Shown here: one piece after another, positions 15,378 through 22,710 of the stretch
How the letters are laid out: every line of letters starts with the position of its first letter
How positions within the stretch are numbered: the stretch's first letter is position 1
IMG/VR virus record: IMGVR_UViG_3300046355_000213
Span: 1-64,000 of that record
DNA length: 64,000 bases
DNA from: a virus
Reading direction: 5' to 3' (one strand)
Position numbers and translations under genes: made by a program
Notes under the pieces: model-generated
Told to the model about the DNA's origin: nothing
What the model saw: the letters and a program-made list of their open reading frames with translations, nothing else
Databases searched by the model: none

Positions 15378-17084
15378 ATGGCTAAGAGACAATATACCAA
15401 TGTGTATACCATCTTGGACAAAGCCAGAAAAGGGGAGCTGGAGCTGCAAGATCAGCCCAGCACCCTTTTTAAAGCTGTAGTCCCTTATAAGCGGCCTGAT
15501 ATTATCAAGCCTTCTGTGCATTACCTGGATGAAAAAGTTATTAACCGCTACGTGCACAATCACGTAATGAACACAAATAACCTGCAAAAAGTACAGACAC
15601 ATCTAAGTCATATTGGTGTACATAAATCTACCAATGAGATTATGAGTGATTTGAGTGACATCATACACAAGTTTCCCAAAGGACTTAAAAATGACATCTT
15701 TAACTTGTTTAACAAAGACGTAAGTGATTTAACCTTTACGGACCGTGGAGAAGACAACAAGATGCGCTACAAGTTCATTGAGAAAGCCAATCAACCGGTG
15801 CACAAAATCATGACCAAGGGCTCTAATGCCAAAAGCCTCATCTTTACCCAACACGTAATGGAGTACTTCACCCGGGTGATGCTCATGCAAAAGTATAAAG
15901 ATGAAGAGAAGTTTGAGCAAATGCAGCAGCAAATGCAGCAGGAAGTAGAGATGTGCATGAATCCTCAGCCAGGTTCCGGACAAGGAAAGCCCGGTCCTTC
16001 AGGACAGCAGCCTCCGCAACCACAGCCCCAGGAGCAGCAACAACCTCAGGACAGCAATGATCCAGGAGATGAGCAACCAGGTGAGTCAGAATCTCAGGAT
16101 CCTCAAGATCAGTCTGGTAACAATGACTCGGGTCCTTCTCAGTCTAATGAAGCAAACGGTGGTAATGGTGCCAGTAAAGGTGGTAATACCCAGGATAATA
16201 CAATGACAGAAAAGCAGCTGGATAAAATGCTCAATGACATGCTTAACAAGCGTTCTAAGGACTTAGATACTTTGATGAACCAAGCTCAGGCAGCCTGTGA
16301 AATGCTGGATGAAGCTCATAGTACTGAAGAACAAAACAGTCTTTGGGAAGACGCTCAAAGAGGAGATGCTGCTGGAAAATCACTGGACGTACAAAAGATC
16401 CAAGAACTGGCTGCACAACTTAAGACCATGAAGATGGCCATGGGTAGTGTGAAGCAGTTTATTAAGAAGATCATGGATAACAGTGTAAGCTATTTCTCTG
16501 CTAAGGAGCAAAGCACCTATGAACCATTGCTTGAGTCCGGTCACATAGACCAGGTACAGGATGTGTATATGCTTCACCCTAAGCTTAGAAAATTCATGAT
16601 GGATGATATCATGGTCAAAGAAACTAAGCGCATAGGTAAGATCAACCTATACATTGACAACTCAGGGTCTATGAGTAGTTCCTGTGGCGCTCAGGATGAA
16701 GAAGGTAACTATATTCAACGCCTGAACTTTGCCAAGGGCTTTGCCCTGAAGATGCTGGAAATGGATCTATTGGCTGAAGTCTTTATTTTTAATGACCATG
16801 TAGTAAAACGCAAGACAACTGTGTCTGACATTGCAAAGATTAACTGCAGTGGTGGAACAGATACTAGCAATATGGTAAGACACATTAAAAATTCAGGCAA
16901 GAACGCTATTGTTATTACAGACGCCACAGACAGGTGTGATATATACTCCGACAAAGCTTATTTCATAGGCACAGAAGGAGCAACATTTCATGGTTTTTCT
17001 AACCTGGATGAATACAAACACCAAATGTGTGTCTTTGATGGCAGAAAAGTGAGAAAAGTAGACTCTAATGGGTATGCTGTATAA
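15378..17084 (+). CDS. VWA-domain protein, MoxR partner
   Basis: 568 residues. The N-terminal 170 residues are helical; about 180-285 is a Gln/Pro/Gly/Asn-rich disordered linker; a coiled region follows; and a von Willebrand A domain occupies the last 150 residues. The MIDAS is complete: D427-N-S429-G-S431, T494 in SGGTDTS and D515 in VITDATD. The layout (helical N-part, low-complexity acidic linker, C-terminal VWA) is that of CoxE/CobT/ViaA-like partners of MoxR ATPases. A strong terminator closes the operon right behind it. Confidence 0.85.
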   Translation: MAKRQYTNVYTILDKARKGELELQDQPSTLFKAVVPYKRPDIIKPSVHYLDEKVINRYVHNHVMNTNNLQKVQTHLSHIGVHKSTNEIMSDLSDIIHKFPKGLKNDIFNLFNKDVSDLTFTDRGEDNKMRYKFIEKANQPVHKIMTKGSNAKSLIFTQHVMEYFTRVMLMQKYKDEEKFEQMQQQMQQEVEMCMNPQPGSGQGKPGPSGQQPPQPQPQEQQQPQDSNDPGDEQPGESESQDPQDQSGNNDSGPSQSNEANGGNGASKGGNTQDNTMTEKQLDKMLNDMLNKRSKDLDTLMNQAQAACEMLDEAHSTEEQNSLWEDAQRGDAAGKSLDVQKIQELAAQLKTMKMAMGSVKQFIKKIMDNSVSYFSAKEQSTYEPLLESGHIDQVQDVYMLHPKLRKFMMDDIMVKETKRIGKINLYIDNSGSMSSSCGAQDEEGNYIQRLNFAKGFALKMLEMDLLAEVFIFNDHVVKRKTTVSDIAKINCSGGTDTSNMVRHIKNSGKNAIVITDATDRCDIYSDKAYFIGTEGATFHGFSNLDEYKHQMCVFDGRKVRKVDSNGYAV

Positions 17085-17088
17085 TGAG

Positions 17089-17118
17089 AAAGGGGTTGAA
17101 ATACACCCCTTTTTATTA
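17089..17118 (+). terminator. Rho-independent terminator
   Basis: Perfect 8-bp stem AAAGGGGT (17089-17096) / ACCCCTTT (17105-17112), 8-base loop, followed by TTATTATT. Ends the UDG-MoxR-VWA operon. Confidence 0.85.
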
Positions 17119-17190
17119 TTACCATTTGGTAACCTGCTAACCTAAGTAAAATTTGAATATAAGCAACATTATAACTCTGCTCTATATTTG
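17119..17190 (+). promoter_or_regulatory. Inverted repeat and promoter of 17206 gene
   Basis: TTACCA (17119-17124) and TGGTAA (17127-17132) form a short inverted repeat, a possible operator. TATATTTG at 17183-17190 is an exact TAnnTTTG -7 box. TTTGAATA is repeated at 17152 and 17187. The start codon lies 15 bases beyond the -7 box. Confidence 0.45.
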
Positions 17191-17205
17191 AATAAACAAA
17201 CAAAC

Positions 17206-17544
17206 ATGGCCGTCACTAAAACAAAGAAAAAAAACACTGTTACTGCTAAAGTAACCCGTAAGCATGACATTAAACCAGACTCTACACCTACAAAAACATA
17301 CTTGTATAAAGTAGAGGAAGGTGTACTAATTCAAGGTGTAAGAAATTCAACAACTAATCTTCAATTTCCTTTTGAGTTGATGAAGCCAGGTGATAGTTTT
17401 TTATTACCACCTAATGACCCTGCTACCAAATCACCTAATACACTACATTATGCTGCTAAAGCTTACGCAAGAATGAAACCTGGGTTTATTATTACCTCCA
17501 GAATGCAGTTAGACAAAAGCCGTAGAGTTTGGAGACTGAAATAA
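17206..17544 (+). CDS. Small basic DNA-binding-like protein (112 aa)
   Basis: The N-terminal 20 residues are a Lys-rich tail (VTKTKKKNTVTAKVTRKHD); the middle and end (FPFELMKPGDSFLLPP, AYARMKPGFIITSRMQLDKS) resemble a small beta-alpha fold seen in phage and archaeal DNA-binding regulators. Start set at ATG 17206; a TTG at 17188 is in frame but inside the -7 box. Monocistronic, with its own promoter, and facing the lysis/envelope block head-on with no space between the stops. Confidence 0.6.
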   Translation: MAVTKTKKKNTVTAKVTRKHDIKPDSTPTKTYLYKVEEGVLIQGVRNSTTNLQFPFELMKPGDSFLLPPNDPATKSPNTLHYAAKAYARMKPGFIITSRMQLDKSRRVWRLK

Positions 17545-18840
17545 CTACAGCCCTAACTTGGTGCCTATCTGTAGCATGATGCCTAAAGACTCACCACTAA
17601 GTAAAAACTTTAATCCGGTGTTTATCTTAAAGCGTTTTGTCAGATACACATCTGCTCCTGAACCAACAATGTAACTCAAACTCCCTGACTCCATTAACTT
17701 TCCTTCCTGGGTAGAATACTGCAGTGTAGATCCTGCAATATAAATCTCAGGAGATAAGCTGAGTCGCTTATTAATGGGTGTAGGCCGGGTATAAAACACC
17801 AGCAGGTTATTAGATAATGAAAGATTGCCTTCCATAGGCATAACTGTGAATGTGTAGTTAGCCCCGGCCACTCCCCATTTATCCAGAGGCTGAATATGGG
17901 CAGCCGTTAAAAAGCCCAACTGATTACCAAACATACTAGCCACTGTAACACCATAATTGGTGATACCAGAAACATTCCCCTCATCAAAATGCAGCTTGGT
18001 GTATCTGCCCGATATGGCAAACTGTTGCAAATTACTCCAGATCATACTGGATAAACCCCAACTCATGTCTCCCATCATGGAAGACTGGGACATACTCATT
18101 GAAGTAATGATAGATATATTCTCTTCCACCCCGGATACAGTCAGGTCTGAGTTATAAACCATAGGGTTTAACTTAGCCTGAGCTTTAGAAGAACTTTTAC
18201 CCGGTTTAGAACTTTCCTTCTTACTCTCACTCTTACTCTCACTTTTCTCCTCTGATTTAGACGAACTTTCTTCACTTTTAGACGAACTGTTAGACGAACT
18301 TTCACCTGAACTACCTGACTCTGAGCTACTTGAGCTGCTAGAATTAGATGAACTTTGTGAAGAATTAGACGTACTTGTAGACGAACTTGCTGTCGTAGTG
18401 GACGCAGAGGCTGCACTTGATGCAGCCGAACTCGCAGCGCCTGATGCCGCAGAACTTGCGGCTGAAGTGGCAGCTGACGTAGCAGCGGAAGTTGCAGCAC
18501 TAGTTGCTGCTGCTGTAGCCGCTGCCGTGGCCTGTGCTGTGGCCTGAGAAACAGCTTGAGTGACCGCCTGGGTGACGACTTGAGTAACTACCTGCGCTTG
18601 AGGGCAAGGGTAGTTACTGGTCATCCTGTTTAGCCAGGAATCAAACTCCCCACTGATGATATTATCTCCCGTTACGGTACGGAAGACACCCCTATAAACA
18701 ATAGTGACTGTCCCATTTTTAAGTGGAACAGTCAATACGCTTACCTGCCCGGTGCAGGGATCAACATAAGTATGTGTGATAACCTGTGCCTTAACAGATA
18801 ATGATAATATTACCAAAAGCACACAGAGTACATACTTCAT
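17545..18840 (-). CDS. Serine/alanine-rich outer-membrane-type protein
   Basis: 431 residues. A Sec signal peptide ends ...SVKA-Q (residues 1-19), obeying the Bacteroidetes Q-rule. About 85-220 is extreme low complexity: VTQAVTQ repeats, then Ala/Thr/Ser, then pure Ser, then Ser/Glu/Lys. The last 200 residues are beta-rich, with alternating amphipathic strands and a final strand ending IGTKLGL, as in a small outer-membrane barrel. Last gene of the CsgG-containing operon. It could be a secreted or surface-tethered product of the CsgG-like channel or a barrel partner. No named family recognised. Confidence 0.65.
   Translation of the reverse strand: MKYVLCVLLVILSLSVKAQVITHTYVDPCTGQVSVLTVPLKNGTVTIVYRGVFRTVTGDNIISGEFDSWLNRMTSNYPCPQAQVVTQVVTQAVTQAVSQATAQATAAATAAATSAATSAATSAATSAASSAASGAASSAASSAASASTTTASSSTSTSNSSQSSSNSSSSSSSESGSSGESSSNSSSKSEESSSKSEEKSESKSESKKESSKPGKSSSKAQAKLNPMVYNSDLTVSGVEENISIITSMSMSQSSMMGDMSWGLSSMIWSNLQQFAISGRYTKLHFDEGNVSGITNYGVTVASMFGNQLGFLTAAHIQPLDKWGVAGANYTFTVMPMEGNLSLSNNLLVFYTRPTPINKRLSLSPEIYIAGSTLQYSTQEGKLMESGSLSYIVGSGADVYLTKRFKINTGLKFLLSGESLGIMLQIGTKLGL
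18170..18590 (-). repeat. Low-complexity Ser/Ala coding repeat
   Basis: Degenerate short repeats such as GACGAACT in the + reading (complement encodes Ser-Ser runs) fill this part of the preceding gene. The tract changes composition in steps from Gln/Ala through Ala/Ser and Ser to Ser/Glu/Lys, which suggests growth by slippage. Confidence 0.7.
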
Positions 18841-18842
18841 TG

Positions 18843-19559
18843 TTACTTTGCAAATATCTTCTTCTTGATCATACGCACCAGTATCCTGCTTGTAGCAGTT
18901 TCCAGGGCTTTCTTGGTTGTAATACCAATAGTTGACTGATTAAATTTAACTTCAGAGAGGTTAGCATCATTAAGCAGTGTTGCTTCCCGTATTGTCTTTG
19001 CTTCTCCTAGCCCGGAACCGGTGAAATACTCCCCTGTTTCGGCGTTGACAAACTTGACCTGCATCCCTAAACGGGTAACTACAGTTTGTTTGACACCGTC
19101 TTTGATGGAGATACTCTCATCCTCTGATACAGAAAAATCATATACCTCAATGTAAACAAAGTAGTGTGCCAGTCTGATCTTGCCCCGGCCATCTAATTTG
19201 TCCTGGGTGATCCCAGACTGAGAAGCCTGGAACTGCTTGACCATACGGTTCTTAATCTCTGCTTTGTCCTCTGTAAAGGTAAACCTGCCGGTCTCTTCCA
19301 AGAACTCAATTACAATGTTGGTAACGCCTAAGCCTACCCGCTTGTCTTTAAGCTCAGGATACGCCGCATATACCTCATCATTGATACCTAAAGACAGTAA
19401 CTGTACTGGAATGGTTGGACCATCATAGTCCATCAGGGAGTCAATGTTGATCTTCTTTTCAAAACCAGCAGTGTAGCTCTCTGTCTTAGTAGTAGCTACC
19501 TGGGCTGCAGACACAAAAGTGTGCATTACTAATGCACAGATTAGCAGATACCTTACCAT
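18843..19559 (-). CDS. CsgG-like outer-membrane secretion protein
   Basis: 238 residues with a signal peptide (…FVSAA-Q, Q-rule). The CsgG/HfaB family pattern follows: KRVGLGVTNIVIEFLEETGRF (about 73-93) with the family's TGRF, then IRLAHYFVYIEVYDF, GMQVKFVNAETGEYFTGSG (the strand pair that forms the pore in CsgG) and a C-terminal helix ITTKKALETATSRILVRM. In curli systems CsgG makes a nonameric outer-membrane channel that exports curli subunits. Unlike E. coli CsgG there is no lipobox cysteine. It sits between two other envelope genes in one operon, so it probably exports or anchors a neighbour. Confidence 0.8.
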   Translation of the reverse strand: MVRYLLICALVMHTFVSAAQVATTKTESYTAGFEKKINIDSLMDYDGPTIPVQLLSLGINDEVYAAYPELKDKRVGLGVTNIVIEFLEETGRFTFTEDKAEIKNRMVKQFQASQSGITQDKLDGRGKIRLAHYFVYIEVYDFSVSEDESISIKDGVKQTVVTRLGMQVKFVNAETGEYFTGSGLGEAKTIREATLLNDANLSEVKFNQSTIGITTKKALETATSRILVRMIKKKIFAK

Positions 19560-19861
19560 TTTGGAGCCTCTTCTAACTCTTCCTTAGCTGTTTTAGCTTT
19601 AGGCTTAGCCGGAGCTGCTGCCGGTGCAGGGCCTGCACTCTTGTTGATGATCACCGTTTGAGGTGCAACTGCAGGTGCCGCTGCTGCCTGGTTGATGTTA
19701 ATCACCGGAGCTGGCGCTGTTGTAGCTGCCGGAGCTGCTTCTTCAGTCTCTCCTGTTAATTGTTTTGTTACATAACCACCTACACCTAGTGCAATGGTAC
19801 TAGCCAGGCCAATTAAAATGCTCTTCAAAGAGCCACCTGTGTTTTCTGCTTCTTCAGACAT
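19553..19861 (-). CDS. Single-TM protein with Ala/Pro-rich tail (102 aa)
   Basis: An acidic N-terminus is followed by one hydrophobic helix (about residues 12-34, SILIGLASTIALGVGGYV) and then a 65-residue Ala/Pro tail ending in Lys/Glu. No signal peptide, so this is probably an inner-membrane protein with the tail in the periplasm, long enough to reach toward the envelope partners. Overlaps the start of the CsgG-like gene by 7 bases, indicating coupled synthesis. Confidence 0.55.
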   Translation of the reverse strand: MSEEAENTGGSLKSILIGLASTIALGVGGYVTKQLTGETEEAAPAATTAPAPVININQAAAAPAVAPQTVIINKSAGPAPAAAPAKPKAKTAKEELEEAPKW

Positions 19862-19868
19862 AATAGTA

Positions 19869-20228
19869 TTAGTTTATAATTAAGGGTTTCTTCACGGTGT
19901 TACCTGCAATATCCACCAGCACCAGGTCATACATGCCTTTGCTTAGTGTATCCAGGTTAATGGTCTTGATAGTAGCTGCCTCTGTAGCAGTGAAACCAAC
20001 AGTCTTTACAGATTCGGTATTTCCGAACTTGTAGATCTGGATGGAGTACTTAGCTCCTACCGTTGTGTTGGCTACAATAGTTGTTGACTTACCTACAGTC
20101 TGAATAGAGGTGATGGCTGTGTTTGCAGACTCAGTACCCAGCTCAATCTTGCGGTCCAGTACTTCTATTTCCTGGCAGGCAAAAACAAAGATTAAGCATA
20201 GTACAATCAATAATGTTATCTTTTTCAT
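19869..20228 (-). CDS. Lipoprotein with beta-sandwich, T9SS-tail-like (119 aa)
   Basis: The signal peptide ends in a lipobox, VFA-C18, followed by QEIE, so the mature protein is a lipoprotein. Residues after Cys with acidic character are compatible with surface export in Bacteroidota. The C-terminal 65 residues (YSIQIYKFGNTESVK ... INLDTLSKGMYDLVLVD ... KPLIIN) look very like the beta-sandwich of type IX secretion sorting tails (Por_Secre_tail pattern L-GMY...L--D...-K-LI-). I see this by pattern only. It lies between the cohesin-like gene and the TM protein in the envelope operon. Confidence 0.6.
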   Translation of the reverse strand: MKKITLLIVLCLIFVFACQEIEVLDRKIELGTESANTAITSIQTVGKSTTIVANTTVGAKYSIQIYKFGNTESVKTVGFTATEAATIKTINLDTLSKGMYDLVLVDIAGNTVKKPLIIN

Positions 20229-20229
20229 A

Positions 20230-21996
20230 TTAGAAGTTGTTATAGCCTGTAAGCTTGATAGCGTCTGTAGAAAGATTGATGCCTAACTGGTAGCCTGTCT
20301 TAGACGCGGCGTCCATATTCGGCGTGACTTTGATATAGGTATTAATGTCCAGTGGATTACCAATGGCACTAAACCTAAGTTTAAATGGAGTAAGCTCACC
20401 CGTAATCGGATTTTTGACTTCTTTGTCAATAGCACCAAATCTTATTCTCCCTGGCTTATTGTCCACAAAGGTGAACCAGGTGTTAGGAAACTCATTGAAC
20501 AGTTGCTCAAACTTGATCTTAGCCGGATCATAAGTAAACTCAAACTGCAGTGCCGCTACACTGCTGGCACCGGTGTTGATCTTAACAGGTATATCAATAG
20601 TGCTCGAAGTTACTGTAGTCCCTTTGAGACTTACATCTATAGAAGGTACAGGCATAGCTGTGTTGATCATGATGTTAGCCGTAGGTGACGCTGCTATGCT
20701 CTTCTTTAAAGAAGGGATGGCATTGGTAGCAATAGAACCGTTAATCATGACCTGGGAAGAGTGTGAGCGGTTGATATCTCCTGGTAAAAGGAACTTCATC
20801 TTGATGCGCAGGTTTTTGCCTATCTCCTGAGTTTTGAATGAAACATAATTGTTAGCAACATCTTTCCAGTTTGCTGCCTTCATATTGTTATACGTACTGT
20901 CAGTAAATGTAGGTACGCTCATGTACATATCTGTACCTGACCTGTATTGTGCTGGCAGCTTTAATAAACTGTCCACGCCTACTGTTTGTGCAAAAAGACG
21001 CACCAGGTCACCTCCGTCAAACTTACGGTTACGGTTAATATCCGCTGCGTAGTACCCGGCCCCTGTAATAATACTCTGGCCTTTAAATGTACCATCCAGG
21101 TTCTGTGTATTAAACTCAGCCTGAGCCGTAGTATAATCACTTACCGTAACAGCACTCTTGATCAGGTCTACCATAGAATCCATGTTCACTAATAACCGGG
21201 CATGGTAGACTGTATTAGGCTTGAGTAAAGTCTGGTCTACCGGAATAGAGCCGTCTGACAATGCGTCTACTAAGATCACCTGGTTTGTGGCACTATCGGT
21301 AAGGGCTACGCGGTGTAAAGTAAAGTTATCAATGTTGGCATTGGTCTCAATGGAAGCAGTGATATACTTGGATGCTGTTGGATCAAGCATGATGACGTTA
21401 GCCAGTGGTGCGGTCATCAGTGTACTGCCATCTGTACCGTTTTGGTTATAAGCCGCCACAAAGTTCAACTTAATAGGGTCAAAAGTATACCCCGGAGCGG
21501 TGGTTTTAAGTTTAAAGCGCAGCTTTAGTAATACATCTTTACCTACAGCGCCTTGTGCAATAGCCCAGTTTAAATATACACGTAAAATAGTTCTTGGACC
21601 GTTACTAGTGTATGAGTAGTTTGCATACTGGTACTTTACATTACCATTGGTAGAGTTATTCAGCTGCGTATTAACATAAGTGTAACCCGGATAGATATTA
21701 TGACTCATAGAGATCTGTGAACCATACGGAAGAATACCTCCATTGCCTCCTGTTCCGGTGTGATTAACACTTAGAAACTCAAATGCTGTGTTGGTGAACT
21801 CAAAGTCAAAGTACAAAGAGCGCGCGGAAGTATTATTATTACCGTCTGCATATACAGGTACTTCAAATGTATCTCCCTTGTTGATCACATCACCTGCAAT
21901 ATTGGTATTGGTAGGGGCATCCGGAAAATAAAACTTCATCACCTGTGCAGATGAAGTGTAACTGATCAACAATACAAACAGCAATAGTTTTTTCAT
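20230..21996 (-). CDS. Secreted cohesin/dockerin-like protein (588 aa)
   Basis: Signal peptide ...SYTSSA-Q (Q-rule). Residues about 37-200 have a cohesin-like opening (GDTFEVPVYADG...SLYFDFEFTNTAFEFLSV). A dockerin-like calcium loop follows at about 313-331 (AADINRNRKFDGGDLVRLF) and a second partial one near 404 (PGDINRSHSSQV). The C-terminal 135 residues are a clearer cohesin-type domain (TIDIPVKINTGASSVAALQF, DPAKIKFEQLF, GRIRFGAI, LRFSAIG). Cohesins and dockerins bind each other in cell-surface assemblies, so this could be a self-assembling or scaffold protein. Domain names are by pattern; structure prediction would be needed to be firm. Confidence 0.7.
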   Translation of the reverse strand: MKKLLLFVLLISYTSSAQVMKFYFPDAPTNTNIAGDVINKGDTFEVPVYADGNNNTSARSLYFDFEFTNTAFEFLSVNHTGTGGNGGILPYGSQISMSHNIYPGYTYVNTQLNNSTNGNVKYQYANYSYTSNGPRTILRVYLNWAIAQGAVGKDVLLKLRFKLKTTAPGYTFDPIKLNFVAAYNQNGTDGSTLMTAPLANVIMLDPTASKYITASIETNANIDNFTLHRVALTDSATNQVILVDALSDGSIPVDQTLLKPNTVYHARLLVNMDSMVDLIKSAVTVSDYTTAQAEFNTQNLDGTFKGQSIITGAGYYAADINRNRKFDGGDLVRLFAQTVGVDSLLKLPAQYRSGTDMYMSVPTFTDSTYNNMKAANWKDVANNYVSFKTQEIGKNLRIKMKFLLPGDINRSHSSQVMINGSIATNAIPSLKKSIAASPTANIMINTAMPVPSIDVSLKGTTVTSSTIDIPVKINTGASSVAALQFEFTYDPAKIKFEQLFNEFPNTWFTFVDNKPGRIRFGAIDKEVKNPITGELTPFKLRFSAIGNPLDINTYIKVTPNMDAASKTGYQLGINLSTDAIKLTGYNNF

Positions 21997-22541
21997 TTCA
22001 GAAGTTTAGTTACAAGTGAGTTACAAGACTTTTTGATAGCCGTAGATAAATTTGTATTGTTAAATTTTCCTCCCTGATCAATGAGTAGTGCAGCCATAGA
22101 GACTTCCTCTGCTGACTCTTCTACCATAACTGTCTTAACCACTTTACCCTCTTTAATTAATTTTCCCTTCATTCTCACCACCACAGCTTCTGTGTTCTTA
22201 TGAAAAACAGAAAGACTACTTTGTGTCTTGAGCACATCTAAATACAAGATCTCTACTTCAACTTTGGTTGTAGCATAAGGGTTAAGTATGTAATCCTCTG
22301 AGACAAGCTCTTCCAGGATATTCTTTACTCCAAATTCCAGGTTGCGGTTACCGGCCATCTGGCCCATCACTACCTTGTTACTGATACTGCCTATGGCAAT
22401 ACTCTCATCTGACCTTAAGACCATCTCCCTTGCTTTCAAAGGATTGGTTAAAACCATATACGTCCAGTAAGTCTGGACAGTCATGCCTGTTCCTACTATA
22501 AAGGAAACGCACCACAAGGTGATTGTAAATAATATCTTCAT
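21993..22541 (-). CDS. Second, shorter CsgG-like protein (182 aa)
   Basis: N-terminal hydrophobic segment (residues 3-20), uncleaved or a signal. Then NLEFGVKNILEELVSEDYIL aligns with GLGVTNIVIEFLEETGRF of the downstream CsgG-like protein; VEVEILYLDV with VYIEVYDFSV; and KFNNTNLSTAIKKSCNSLVTKLL with KFNQSTIGITTKKALETATSRIL. It therefore seems to be a reduced paralogue of the CsgG fold, possibly lacking the long pore hairpin. First gene of the envelope operon, starting 33 bases beyond the lysis-cassette stop and overlapping the cohesin-like gene by 4 bases. Confidence 0.55.
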   Translation of the reverse strand: MKILFTITLWCVSFIVGTGMTVQTYWTYMVLTNPLKAREMVLRSDESIAIGSISNKVVMGQMAGNRNLEFGVKNILEELVSEDYILNPYATTKVEVEILYLDVLKTQSSLSVFHKNTEAVVVRMKGKLIKEGKVVKTVMVEESAEEVSMAALLIDQGGKFNNTNLSTAIKKSCNSLVTKLLK

Positions 22542-22563
22542 GATCTAAAATGTTGGTTGCAAG

Positions 22564-22588
22564 AAAAAGCCAGGTTATCTACCCTGGC
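22564..22588 (-). terminator. Terminator overlapping stop codon, minus strand
   Basis: On the minus strand GCCAGG (22588-22583) pairs with CCTGGC (22574-22569) over an 8-base loop, followed by TTTTT (22568-22564). It includes the stop codon of the small basic gene, so lysis transcripts would end here, with read-through needed to reach the CsgG-like operon. Confidence 0.7.
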
Positions 22589-22706
22589 CTCTGTACTTCT
22601 TTTTTTGTGGTGCTTCTTTTGGAGAGGAAGCTTTCTTGTATTTTCCTTTTCTGCGGTTCCCGAATACAATCTTGCGGGACTCCCCTGTAGTTTTCTTAGC
22701 GGCCAT
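22575..22706 (-). CDS. Small highly basic protein (43 aa)
   Basis: MAAKKTTGESRKIVFGNRRK... with 16 Lys/Arg in 43 residues and no hydrophobic core. It sits 4 bases after the endolysin gene. Such peptides occur as late phage DNA-condensing or ribosome-associated proteins; no specific match. Too short for automatic calling, but spacing and terminator support it. Confidence 0.5.
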   Translation of the reverse strand: MAAKKTTGESRKIVFGNRRKGKYKKASSPKEAPQKKKYRGQGR

Positions 22707-22710
22707 GGTT

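Noticed and set aside
18170-18590. CRISPR-like or tandem noncoding repeat
   Set aside because: The repeat is degenerate, lacks spacers of constant size and lies inside a continuous reading frame encoding a Ser/Ala tract.
19553-19861. TonB-like protein
   Set aside because: It has an N-terminal TM and Ala/Pro tail but no TonB C-terminal domain or Pro-Lys/Pro-Glu repeats of usual form, and is only 102 residues.
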